From Tannockella sp964372125 (GTDB taxonomy: Bacteria; Bacillota_I; Bacilli_A; Erysipelotrichales; Coprobacillaceae), in NCBI GenBank assembly GCA_964372125.1, contig CAYJPL010000007.1, positions 17,179 through 81,178 on the forward strand: a stretch of 64,000 nucleotides of DNA. The letters run 5' to 3'. Position numbers and translations under genes: made by a program. Every line of letters begins with the position of its first letter. The stretch's first letter is position 1. The notes beneath the pieces are model-generated. The model had not been told where the DNA came from and made no database searches. It saw nothing but the letters and a program-made list of their open reading frames with translations. Positions 41,779 through 50,835 of the stretch are shown here, in pieces.

Positions 41779-43212
41779 TTATAGCGATTCACCATTTGAT
41801 TTGATAACGTTTTGATACCATTCAAATGAATCTTTTTTACTTCTCTCTAATGTACCATTACCTTCGTTATCACGATCAACATAGATAAAACCATAACGTT
41901 TTTTCATCTCTCCAGTCGTAAATGATACACAATCAATACATCCCCATGGTGTATAACCCATTAGTTCCACACCATCTTCTTCAACACATTTTTTCATTTG
42001 TTCAATATGAGTACGTAAGTATTCAATACGATATGGGTCATGGCAAGTTCCATCTTCTTCTTTTACATCAATTGCTCCAAATCCATTTTCAACAATGAAC
42101 AGTGGCAACTCATATCTTTCATAGAATAAATTCATTGCATAACGTAATCCTTCAGGATCAATTGCCCATCCCCAATCAGATTCAGTTATAAATGGATTTT
42201 TAACTGAATTCACACTAGCACCATCTAATGATGAAGATACATCACGAGTTACTGTAGAATCTACTGCATTAGTCATATAATAACTAAATCCTATATACTC
42301 TACTGTTCCTTCTTTTAAGATTTGTTTATCTTCATGTGTAATATCAATATTAAACCCTTTTCTTTCAAACATTTTTAATGTATAACGCGGATAGTGTCCA
42401 CGGACTTGTACATCGCAAAAGAAGAAACGATCTTGCATTTCTCTTTGTGCCAAAACCATGTCAGCAGGTCGACAACTAAATGGATATACAGGTACCATTG
42501 CAACCATGTTTCCAATTACAAAGTCAGGATTTATTTTATAACCTTCTTTTACAGCCATTGCACTAGCTACTAATGTATAATGCCCACATTGATACATTGC
42601 TTCTTCAGGATCTTTATAATCCCCAAAATGAGCTCCAGAGTTTGTCCAACCAAAGATATCGTTATGATAATTCATTTGGTTATTAATTTCATTAAAAGTC
42701 ATCCAATACTTGACTTTATTTTTATATCTTTCAAAACATACTTTCGCAAATCGAACAAAGAACTCGATTGTTTTACGGTTCATGAAACCACCATATTCTT
42801 TTGCGATATGATATGGCATTTCAAAATGTGATAATGTAATAACTGGTTCAATATTATATTTTAATAATTCATCAAATACATCATCATAAAACTGTAATCC
42901 TTCCTCATTAGGTTCTAACTCATCACCATTTGGGAATATTCTAGTCCATGCAATACTTGTTCTAAAACACTTAAATCCTAATTCTGCAAATAATGCAATA
43001 TCTTCTTTATATTTACCATGAAAATCAATACCACCATGATTTGGGTAATAATTCCCCTCTACGATTCCATCTGTAATAACACGAGGTACACCATGTGACC
43101 CAGCTGTCATAACATCGGCTACACTTAACCCTTTTGAGGTATTAAGTACACCACCTTCAAATTGGTGTGCTGCTAGAGCTCCACCCCATAAAAAGTCTTT
43201 ATCAAAAGCCAT
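41779..43212 (-). CDS. bglA: GH1 6-phospho-beta-glucosidase
   Basis: Cytoplasmic hydrolase of phosphorylated beta-glucosides (cellobiose-, gentiobiose- or salicin-6-phosphate), 477 residues from ATG 43210-43212 with AGGAGGAAATAAA upstream; 33 upstream in-frame codons are not translated, because they cross the promoter. GH1 marks: FLWGGALAAHQFEGG, acid/base TFNEIN, nucleophile FIVENGFGA, and the C-terminal KKRYGFIYVDRDN...KKDSFEWYQNVI of the 6-phospho subgroup. It is the second of two minus-strand beta-glucan genes and shares a regulatory element with both the GH3-GH30 gene and the divergent regulator. No clear hairpin follows it before the divIC-like gene. Confidence 0.94.
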   Translation of the reverse strand: MAFDKDFLWGGALAAHQFEGGVLNTSKGLSVADVMTAGSHGVPRVITDGIVEGNYYPNHGGIDFHGKYKEDIALFAELGFKCFRTSIAWTRIFPNGDELEPNEEGLQFYDDVFDELLKYNIEPVITLSHFEMPYHIAKEYGGFMNRKTIEFFVRFAKVCFERYKNKVKYWMTFNEINNQMNYHNDIFGWTNSGAHFGDYKDPEEAMYQCGHYTLVASAMAVKEGYKINPDFVIGNMVAMVPVYPFSCRPADMVLAQREMQDRFFFCDVQVRGHYPRYTLKMFERKGFNIDITHEDKQILKEGTVEYIGFSYYMTNAVDSTVTRDVSSSLDGASVNSVKNPFITESDWGWAIDPEGLRYAMNLFYERYELPLFIVENGFGAIDVKEEDGTCHDPYRIEYLRTHIEQMKKCVEEDGVELMGYTPWGCIDCVSFTTGEMKKRYGFIYVDRDNEGNGTLERSKKDSFEWYQNVIKSNGESL

Positions 43213-43238
43213 TTTATTTCCTCCTAATTTAAAATTTA

Positions 43239-43279
43239 TTGGTACAAATTTATTATACTTTTTTAGCACTACTTGTAAA
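43239..43279 (-). promoter_or_regulatory. GH1 promoter with TTGGTACAAATTT operator
   Basis: -35 TTTACA (43274-43279), 16-nt spacer, -10 TATAAT (43252-43257). The element TTGGTACAAATTTATTATA (read on plus, 43239-43257) overlaps the -10 and the start of transcription. The same element occurs in the GH3-GH30 and GntR promoters. Confidence 0.75.
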
Positions 43280-43291
43280 GCAGTATTATAT

Positions 43292-43316
43292 AAAAGATGA
43301 ACTAAGTTCATCTTTT
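43292..43316 (-). terminator. Terminator of the GH3-GH30 gene
   Basis: Near-perfect palindrome AAAAGATGAAC / GTTCATCTTTT, five bases after the GH3-GH30 stop, followed by TTTTATATAATA on the minus strand; 12 bases separate it from the GH1 -35 box. Confidence 0.75.
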
Positions 43317-43321
43317 ACTTT

Positions 43322-46300
43322 TTAATCTTCTCTTTTTTTTAATACTAATGTAATCGCAAGTAATGTAATTATTGCTACTGAAGCAAATAATATAATATTT
43401 GTATTATCACCAGTTTGTACTCCTGGAATTACCACATCACCTGTTTCACCTGGAATCTCATCAGGTGCTTCTGGGTTTGTTGGCACTTCTGGGTTTGTTG
43501 GTCTTTCCGGATCCACTGTAGCTTTTTCTGCCACAACAACACTTCTAGTAAACGTTGTTACCGTACCTAAAGCATCTGTTACCTGGTAAGTCACAACATA
43601 TGTTCCTGCTTTTGTCATATCTACTAGATTTTCTAAAATTACAGTTTTACTAGTAATATCTGTTCCGTCAACATCACTTATTGTTATACCTGCTAATGGG
43701 TCAAATGTATCTCCTACTGTATAATTATTGTTTTCCACTAACATTTTTGCTGGCTCAACAACTTCAATCTGTACTGTTTTTTGTGCCATATTTCCATCAG
43801 CATCTTGTACATCAATTGTTACATCGTATATACCTGCTACCATATTGTTATAAGTAGTTGAAATGATTGCTTTGTTTAGGATATCACCTTCAATGTTATC
43901 TGTTACATTTAATCCAATAATATCTGAAATAGAATCTTTATTATTTACATATACTGTAGTACTACTTGCTTCAATTGTAGGTGCAGTTGTATCAAATGCG
44001 CGTGTTAAGTTAAGTTCTAATCCTTTGTAATTAAATCCATCACCCTCTACTGCTATACGAATTGTATGTACACCTACAGGTAATGATACTGTTACTGCAT
44101 CTGTTAATACATAATTACTCCAACCATTTTTTTCTACTTCAACTGTTCCAAGTTCTGTGCTTGATCTTGTATTTGTTGTTAGACTAAGTTTAGCTTGTGC
44201 AGCATTTGTGTCTGTTGCTGCATTTACACGCAATTCATATTCACCTGCTGTTTTTACATCAATTTTGTATTCTTGGAAAGTTCCTACTTCTTGGAAACCA
44301 ATATTGTCTCCTTCATCAAGCCATGTTTTATCCATAGAACCATTGTACATATCATCATGTGAGATACTTGTATTTCCATCTACAACAACTGTTGTAACTT
44401 TTGATAAAGATAATTCATCAATACTAAACGCTACTGCTGTTGCCTCTAAACGAATTGTCTGTTTTCCTTCATTAAGGTTTAAGAATATTGAATGTTCTCT
44501 TTCCCCATATGTGTTTGGATAAGTAACACTTCCTAAGTTATCAGTTGCAAGTCCTGCTCCACCACTTACTTTAAGTGCACCTGCTTTATAATCAGTTGTT
44601 TCAACTTTATAAGCTAATTCATAAGTTCCAGCTTCTTTAACATCTACAAAGAAATCAATATAGTTACCAGTTGCTGTTTCATCTTTATTTGTTAATGACC
44701 CTTTAAAACGATATGCCATATCTTCAGTTAATGTAACTACATCATCCGTAATATCAATTGCTTCAGGTAAGTCAGTTGTACCTTCAAATATTACAGCTTT
44801 AGTAAGTGCTAAACTTGAATCACTATAACCTTCGCTAGCTAAAGTAAATGTTCCTGAAATATTTGTATACATCGGTGACCATTCTAATTCTACCTCTGCT
44901 TTTGTACTAGACGTACGTGTTACACTTTTGATTTGTACATATTTTGCGATATCACCTGATAATGTGATTTTATCAGATAAATCACCTGCGTATGTTCCAC
45001 CAACTAAGTTAATTTCAACATTTTTTGTACCATATGCTACAGTATCACTCATTTCTAATGTTTCTTCATCATCAACTGCTGTAATTACAAGATCATCTTC
45101 TACTACAGTTGCACTTGCACTTCCATATTGAGATGAATCTACTGATACTTTAACTACTTGATCTTTATCAAAATCGTAACTTGCTTCACCATTTAATGTT
45201 ACTTCTACAGTGTTATCATCTAACTTTTCAACTGTATATACAACCCCCGTTGGTGCTTCAACTACAATTTTTGAAGGATCAATTGTTTCAATGAATTTCT
45301 CTTGCCCTAGTGTAATTGTGAACTTTGAACCATCTATAGTACCTTCAGTTATTTCATCTTGTGTTACAACAATATTGTTTCCAATAGTAATTCCACGGTA
45401 GTTTAGATCATCATTTTGGTTAAATTTAACTTTTAACTTAACAATATCAGTTGTTAACTCTACCGTTGTATCAGTCATGCCAAATGTGTCACTATTTGCT
45501 GTTTGAGAAATTGTTACAGGATGTACCATTAATTCTTCTCCATCAGCATTGATTCCAATAATATCTATAGTTTTATCATTTGAACCTGTTGCTGCATCAA
45601 TATAAACATTGTATTCCCCAGCTTCTAATACAGATACATCGTATGTAACATAATCATTTTCGTGAATGAACCCAAAATTATATATTCCTTCTTTTGTTTC
45701 CTTAACTAAACCGTATTGATCAATATGATTAGTTGTATCTAATTTTCCTGGAATTGATGTGATATTACTTTCTTTTGTGAAAGTTATATCTTTATAATTT
45801 GAGTTACTATTTTCAAATGTAATATCAATTGTTTGAATACCCGATGTCGCAAATGTCACATATGTTTGATATGTACGATAATCTGTTTTTTCTTCACCCC
45901 ACCAAATGTATCTATTTGTGTTTACTTGCCCTAAAACTTCACCATTTTGCATAATGTATGCAAGAGATAGTGCATCTTCCCACGCACCATGGCTTGTGAG
46001 TTCTAACTCTACTTTATAAGTTCCAGCTTCTTGTACATTTACTGTATAACTTATTACAGAGTCTGCACTTAATCCCTCTACTGTTTTATCTGCTTCAGCA
46101 TCACCATTACTCATTAAAGTACCATTCTTAATATTAGCATCAGTTAATGTTAAATTATCTGTAATATTTTTATAACTAGTTGCATCTACTGGTTGCCACA
46201 CGTATGTAGCAACGTTTCCTGCTGGCAATGTTGCATTAAACTGCGTCCCATTATTAACAACTTTGAAATCTTGTTCTTTCCCAGATGTATTTGTAACAAC

Positions 46301-49300
46301 CATCACAAGTTCACCTGTTTCTGGATTTTTATATGTAACGTTTGTCACAGTTGACTCATCACCGTTATTACTATCTACACGCACATATCCGTCTTTAATA
46401 TATTTTGTGAATTGACTCATAATATATACTTCAGGTGTTGCCCAATAGTTATTTGTATCATTTGCATCTTGAACAAATAATGTTGGATCGGGTGTCCCCA
46501 CCCATTGATGTGTATTAATATTACTATCTAGCATCGTTACCCATGAGTTATAACTTTGAGAACCATTTCTATACCAAGTAATGATACTATTAGCACCGCT
46601 TGTTCCCCAAACTGAACGTTCTGTTAAGTGCATTGATAAGTCTTCATATTTTTGGTACATTGCACCCATTGTAGAGGCATCTCCTCCATACGGATGGAAT
46701 GCGATACCATCTATGTAGTCTAATCCACCAGCTGCTTCTAAATCAGCCATGAATTTTTCTGCACCATCAAAGTTATGATCAAATGTCCATACTGCTATGT
46801 CTTTTTGTTCATCAGTTAGTACATCACTAGCTGCAATTTGTTCTTTAAATGCTTTTGCAACAAGTGCTTGTTGATCACCTGTCATATAACAACTTGGATA
46901 ATTAATCTCTAATACTGGTTCGTTTTGTAGTGTTACTGCATGGAATTCAATACCATGTTTACTATATTCTTCAACGAAACGAACAAAATATGTTGCTAGT
47001 TCATCTGCATATTCACTATTAAACGCACCACCTTTTAATAATAAATCATTGTTTGGATAACTATTTGAGCTATCTGTAGATGTTTTCATCCAACCTGGTG
47101 GTGACCAAGATGATGCAAAGAATTTTATATCTTCTTCAACACCTAATTCTTTTGCGATTACTTGTAATTCATTTACTACTTGAATTACTCCAGTATCAAT
47201 ATCCTTTTGTATGCTAAACCCATTACCAGTTTTATTATACCAGTCTGGTTCTCCATCTAATTCAGTTCCACTACCATCATAGTAACTATAGAATTCTTGT
47301 GATGTAAAATCTGAAGATGCAACTGTTAAACGAATTAATGTATTACCCATACCATTTTCTGGATCAATTAAATAACGTAAGAATTCTTCTCTTGTTTCAT
47401 CGTCCATTTTAAGTAAGTTATTAATTGTAGATTCCTCTAACGAAACTCCATTCCCTAACATTGCTTGATACTCAACTTCATCATTTACAACGATTGTAGT
47501 CATTGAAGAATCATCAACATTGCGGATATCTAATGACTCTTTTTCAGAGTTTTTATTTTCTATTTTCATTTCACCCTTATACCAGTCTTTACTTTGAGAA
47601 GACTCAGATGAAGACATTGAAACATATACTGCTTCTTCACTAATAATATTTCCAGTACCTACATTTTCTTCATCAACTGGTTTTTCAGGTTCAACATACT
47701 CATCATTTACATATTCGAAAGTATATGAATTAATATTAAAATCAGCACCTTTTAACGCTACTCTTACAGTATGTGTTCCTGCAGGTAAATAAATATTTCC
47801 TAATTCTAGATCTTTAAATTGATCCCACCAACCAGTATTATTTATTACATTACTCACACTTCCATACACTGCACCATCTATTTCGATATCAAATGCAACT
47901 TCTTTATTATCATGAGTAGTTGCGATACTAGATGACATTTTGTAAGTACCATTTTCAGGTATATTTATTAAATACTCAACATATCGACCTTCTCTTATAT
48001 ATTCTAGGAATTGCCCATTCCCTGATACTACAAGTTCACTGTGTTTAGCAACGAAATTTTCTGCTTCAACAACAGTTGGTGTATCTTTCGATAATGTAAT
48101 TAATGATGGATCTGTCGGTTTTTCTGTGTCACTTCCTGTAGTCATTTTAGTAAGTCCATGCCCATAAGGATATAAAACTGTACTATCATCAGTAAATTTG
48201 CTTTCAATATCTTGTGCATACCAAGGCCATGTAAACGTTAAAGACCCAGTAAAGTCTTTATCACCTAATAATACATCTGCAATACCTGCACCTTCACTAC
48301 CTGGCAGTCCTACCATTACTATAGCATCTGCTTGTTCTACTTGATCAGCGATTGTAATTGGTCTACCTGCTACCACTAATAAAACGATTGGTAGTTCTGG
48401 ATGATCTTTTTCTATTGAATTGATTAGTGCTACATCACTACTATCTAATTTTAATGCACTTGCACTTTTATCTCCAAAAGATTCAGCATAAGGATCTTCT
48501 CCAACAACAACGATTGCAGCTTCATATCCTTCATCATCAAAATAACCATTTGCAGCATAATCAATTGTTTTACCAGTTCCAACTTCTTTTAAACCTTCAT
48601 AAATTGTTGTACCCTCTGTAATATCCCCTACTGATCCTTGCCATGAAATAGTCCATCCACCTGATTGAATACCAATATCATGCCCTGCAGCACCTGCCAC
48701 AATTAACTTATCCATATCTTTTAAATCATTTACAATTGTACTTCCACTAGTTGTTTCAGTATTTTTTAATAACACCATCGACTCGCTTACTGCTTGTCTA
48801 GCTACTTCACGATGTTCTTCACTACCAACTGTTTCAAGTAATGCAGTATCTCCATAAGCTAAACTCATATCATCAATCAATCCTTTTTCCACTTTTACAG
48901 TAAGGATACGATAAACTGCATCATCAATACGGTCTTCACTAATTGAACCTTCAGCTACAGCTTCATTTAGTAATTCATAAGCTACTAACCATTTCTTTTC
49001 CCCATCATGGTCACCCGCTACCATTAATACATCAATACCTGCATTTACACCTTCAATAAGTTGTTCCTTATATGAACTAGTGTCTTCGATTTGATCTACT
49101 CCATTATAATCAGAAATGATAATTCCATCAAAACCAAGTTCCCCTTTTAAATATGTTGTAAGAAGCTCATGATTTCCATGCATTTTTTCTCCATTGATAC
49201 TATTATATGAAACCATGATTGTATCAACATCATTTTTAATTGCTTCTACATAAGGTATTGCAAGTTCATCAATTACTGCATCATATTCTTCGTCAGTTAG

Positions 49301-49975
49301 GACAGTATCTCCTTGATTAACTCCATTTGTTGTTTGTCCTTCTGCAATAAAATGTTTTGCAGTTGCAGAAACACCTTCACTTTCTAATCCTTTAATGTAA
49401 GCAGATGTAAGTAGTGTAATATCATCAATTTCTTCACTAAAACACTCATACATTCTTCCCCATCTTTCATCCTCTGCCTGTCCTAATGTAGGCGAGAAGT
49501 TCCAATTTGTTCCAGTAGCAAGCATTTCTTTAGCAGTGATTTCTCCAATTCTTTCTACTAAATCAGCATTTCCAGTTTGCCCTAAATTTATATTATGTGG
49601 GAAAATTGTTGCCCCATATACGTTATTATGTCCATGAACTGCATCTACACCATATAGTAATGGTATACCTGTTGCTGTAATTGCAGCATCTTGATATTCT
49701 TTTGTACGGTTAGCCCAGTCAATTGCTTCGTTATTTCCCTCAGCACTTGCTCCACCACCACTTAAGATTGATCCAATTTTATACTCTCCTACTTCCACAG
49801 GCGTGATATCACGCGTATCTGCTTGAATCATTTGTGCGACTTTTTCTTCTTGTGTCATGTCTGCCATTAATGTTTTTACTCGTTCATCTGTACTTAAAGC
49901 ATCAACAACTTGACTTCCTCCAATTGAAGAAATAGCCAGTAAAATCGTTAAAAAACTCACCGCTAACTTTTTCAT
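43322..49975 (-). CDS. Giant cell-wall-anchored GH3-CBM-GH30 beta-glucanase
   Basis: Secreted multidomain enzyme, 2217 residues. Order: signal peptide 1-27; GH3 beta-glucosidase ~30-610 (ERWGRMYECFSEE, KHFIAEG, nucleophile D289 in IISDYNG); CBM6-like module ~630-757; GH30 ~780-1265 (acid/base E1019 in TLQNEP, nucleophile E1119 in HLTERS, DGIAFHPYGG); further CBM-like modules at ~1275-1395, ~1405-1535, ~1740-1860 and ~1865-1990; linking Ig-like region ~1540-1735; two DUF5011/HYR-like repeats ~1996-2150; proline-rich spacer ~2153-2180; sortase-like anchor 2184-2217 (VQTGD, hydrophobic stretch, KKRED). Both active sites look intact. GH30 commonly acts on beta-1,6-glucan and GH3 on oligosaccharide ends, so one protein may do both steps; the real substrate is untested. 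AGGAGGAAGATT precedes the ATG. This fusion is the standout gene of the window. Confidence 0.9.
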   Translation of the reverse strand: MKKLAVSFLTILLAISSIGGSQVVDALSTDERVKTLMADMTQEEKVAQMIQADTRDITPVEVGEYKIGSILSGGGASAEGNNEAIDWANRTKEYQDAAITATGIPLLYGVDAVHGHNNVYGATIFPHNINLGQTGNADLVERIGEITAKEMLATGTNWNFSPTLGQAEDERWGRMYECFSEEIDDITLLTSAYIKGLESEGVSATAKHFIAEGQTTNGVNQGDTVLTDEEYDAVIDELAIPYVEAIKNDVDTIMVSYNSINGEKMHGNHELLTTYLKGELGFDGIIISDYNGVDQIEDTSSYKEQLIEGVNAGIDVLMVAGDHDGEKKWLVAYELLNEAVAEGSISEDRIDDAVYRILTVKVEKGLIDDMSLAYGDTALLETVGSEEHREVARQAVSESMVLLKNTETTSGSTIVNDLKDMDKLIVAGAAGHDIGIQSGGWTISWQGSVGDITEGTTIYEGLKEVGTGKTIDYAANGYFDDEGYEAAIVVVGEDPYAESFGDKSASALKLDSSDVALINSIEKDHPELPIVLLVVAGRPITIADQVEQADAIVMVGLPGSEGAGIADVLLGDKDFTGSLTFTWPWYAQDIESKFTDDSTVLYPYGHGLTKMTTGSDTEKPTDPSLITLSKDTPTVVEAENFVAKHSELVVSGNGQFLEYIREGRYVEYLINIPENGTYKMSSSIATTHDNKEVAFDIEIDGAVYGSVSNVINNTGWWDQFKDLELGNIYLPAGTHTVRVALKGADFNINSYTFEYVNDEYVEPEKPVDEENVGTGNIISEEAVYVSMSSSESSQSKDWYKGEMKIENKNSEKESLDIRNVDDSSMTTIVVNDEVEYQAMLGNGVSLEESTINNLLKMDDETREEFLRYLIDPENGMGNTLIRLTVASSDFTSQEFYSYYDGSGTELDGEPDWYNKTGNGFSIQKDIDTGVIQVVNELQVIAKELGVEEDIKFFASSWSPPGWMKTSTDSSNSYPNNDLLLKGGAFNSEYADELATYFVRFVEEYSKHGIEFHAVTLQNEPVLEINYPSCYMTGDQQALVAKAFKEQIAASDVLTDEQKDIAVWTFDHNFDGAEKFMADLEAAGGLDYIDGIAFHPYGGDASTMGAMYQKYEDLSMHLTERSVWGTSGANSIITWYRNGSQSYNSWVTMLDSNINTHQWVGTPDPTLFVQDANDTNNYWATPEVYIMSQFTKYIKDGYVRVDSNNGDESTVTNVTYKNPETGELVMVVTNTSGKEQDFKVVNNGTQFNATLPAGNVATYVWQPVDATSYKNITDNLTLTDANIKNGTLMSNGDAEADKTVEGLSADSVISYTVNVQEAGTYKVELELTSHGAWEDALSLAYIMQNGEVLGQVNTNRYIWWGEEKTDYRTYQTYVTFATSGIQTIDITFENSNSNYKDITFTKESNITSIPGKLDTTNHIDQYGLVKETKEGIYNFGFIHENDYVTYDVSVLEAGEYNVYIDAATGSNDKTIDIIGINADGEELMVHPVTISQTANSDTFGMTDTTVELTTDIVKLKVKFNQNDDLNYRGITIGNNIVVTQDEITEGTIDGSKFTITLGQEKFIETIDPSKIVVEAPTGVVYTVEKLDDNTVEVTLNGEASYDFDKDQVVKVSVDSSQYGSASATVVEDDLVITAVDDEETLEMSDTVAYGTKNVEINLVGGTYAGDLSDKITLSGDIAKYVQIKSVTRTSSTKAEVELEWSPMYTNISGTFTLASEGYSDSSLALTKAVIFEGTTDLPEAIDITDDVVTLTEDMAYRFKGSLTNKDETATGNYIDFFVDVKEAGTYELAYKVETTDYKAGALKVSGGAGLATDNLGSVTYPNTYGEREHSIFLNLNEGKQTIRLEATAVAFSIDELSLSKVTTVVVDGNTSISHDDMYNGSMDKTWLDEGDNIGFQEVGTFQEYKIDVKTAGEYELRVNAATDTNAAQAKLSLTTNTRSSTELGTVEVEKNGWSNYVLTDAVTVSLPVGVHTIRIAVEGDGFNYKGLELNLTRAFDTTAPTIEASSTTVYVNNKDSISDIIGLNVTDNIEGDILNKAIISTTYNNMVAGIYDVTIDVQDADGNMAQKTVQIEVVEPAKMLVENNNYTVGDTFDPLAGITISDVDGTDITSKTVILENLVDMTKAGTYVVTYQVTDALGTVTTFTRSVVVAEKATVDPERPTNPEVPTNPEAPDEIPGETGDVVIPGVQTGDNTNIILFASVAIITLLAITLVLKKRED

Positions 49976-49981
49976 AATCTT

Positions 49982-50042
49982 CCTCCTAATTTATTGGTAC
50001 AAATTTATTATAACCCAATACAAATAAATGTAAAGGCTTTCA
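49982..50042 (-). promoter_or_regulatory. GH3-GH30 promoter with shared operator and cre site
   Basis: -35 TTTACA (50029-50034), 16-nt spacer and -10 TATAAT (50007-50012), the same architecture as the GH1 promoter. The operator TTGGTACAAATTTATTATA (49994-50012, plus) overlaps the -10. On the plus strand TGTAAAGGCTTTCA (50029-50042) matches 13 of 14 cre positions and covers the -35, so CcpA repression is likely. Confidence 0.8.
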
Positions 50043-50052
50043 TATAAAATTG

Positions 50053-50080
50053 TTGGTATAAATTTTATTTGTGTTATACT
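50053..50080 (+). promoter_or_regulatory. Promoter of the UTRA regulator with the operator in the -35 region
   Basis: Extended -10 TGTTATACT (TATACT at 50075-50080) with -35 TTGGTA (50053-50058) at 16 nt. TTGGTATAAATTTTATT (50053-50069) repeats the operator found in the two glycosidase promoters and would occlude the -35, fitting autoregulation. Confidence 0.7.
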
Positions 50081-50097
50081 AAAAGAGAGGTGATTCT

Positions 50098-50793
50098 ATG
50101 CTGAAATACAAATTAGTAGCACAGGAGCTATTAAAACAAATAGAAAATAAAACAATCACGCATAAGCTACCGACTGAAGAACAGCTTATTAAAGAGTACA
50201 ATGTGAGTCGCAATACAATAAGGAATGCAATCTCATATCTTGTCAAAGAAAGTGTTTTATTTTCTATTCAAGGAAGTGGAAGTTTTGTACGTAAGAAAAT
50301 AAAAGATGGTGTTATTCCCTTAAATTCAACAACAGGTATCAGCAATACCTTTATAAGAGATAATACCTATTCTGATGTTTTAGTGATTAACACATTAGAT
50401 GCTGATGTAGAACTTGCAAATACAATGCAATGTGAAATAGGTACAATGTTATATTATATAAAACGTATTCGTTACTTAAATGATAAACCGTATGCTATAG
50501 AGCGTGCCTATTATAATAAGGAATTTATTCCTTATATCGGTACAGAAATTGCTACTGGTTCAATATTTAAATATGTATTAGAAGATTTAAAATTATCTAT
50601 TGGTTTTAGTGATAAATATGTATCTTGTAATAAACTTTCTGATAATGATGCTAGACATTTAAACCTAAATCCTGGGGATCCTTGCATCAATGTAACAGAT
50701 AATGTTTATTTATCTAACGGTCTGTTATTTAACTCTTCTATCATAACGTATAACTATTTACATGCAGATTTCTACATTTCAAGCACAAATTAA
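50098..50793 (+). CDS. GntR family regulator, UTRA subfamily, of the beta-glucan locus
   Basis: Transcription regulator of 231 residues. Winged helix at ~1-70 (LPTEEQLIKEYNVSRNTIRNAISYLVKES, then IQGSGSFVRK) and UTRA effector domain ~95-228 (YYIKRIRYLNDKPYAIERAYYNKEFIPYI). It is divergent from the GH3-GH30 gene, and three copies of TTGGTAYAAATTT mark its own promoter and the two glycosidase promoters, so it very likely controls all three genes. A phosphorylated disaccharide as inducer is typical of the subfamily and would fit 6-phospho-beta-glucoside production by the PTS, but is unproven. A single gene with a bidirectional terminator. Confidence 0.9.
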   Translation: MLKYKLVAQELLKQIENKTITHKLPTEEQLIKEYNVSRNTIRNAISYLVKESVLFSIQGSGSFVRKKIKDGVIPLNSTTGISNTFIRDNTYSDVLVINTLDADVELANTMQCEIGTMLYYIKRIRYLNDKPYAIERAYYNKEFIPYIGTEIATGSIFKYVLEDLKLSIGFSDKYVSCNKLSDNDARHLNLNPGDPCINVTDNVYLSNGLLFNSSIITYNYLHADFYISSTN

Positions 50794-50830
50794 AAGTACA
50801 AAGGGCGAATTTCACTCTTTGTACTTTTTC
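50791..50830. terminator. Bidirectional terminator between the regulator and pepA
   Basis: Stem AAAAGTACAAAG / CTTTGTACTTTT (50792-50803 with 50817-50828), with T-rich tracts on both strands. Confidence 0.9.
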
Positions 50831-50835
50831 TTTTT

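Noticed and set aside
43213..43311. 33-codon N-terminal extension of the GH1 gene
   Set aside because: It would cross the promoter and operator; the family start MAFDKDFLWGG has an AGGAGG RBS just before it.
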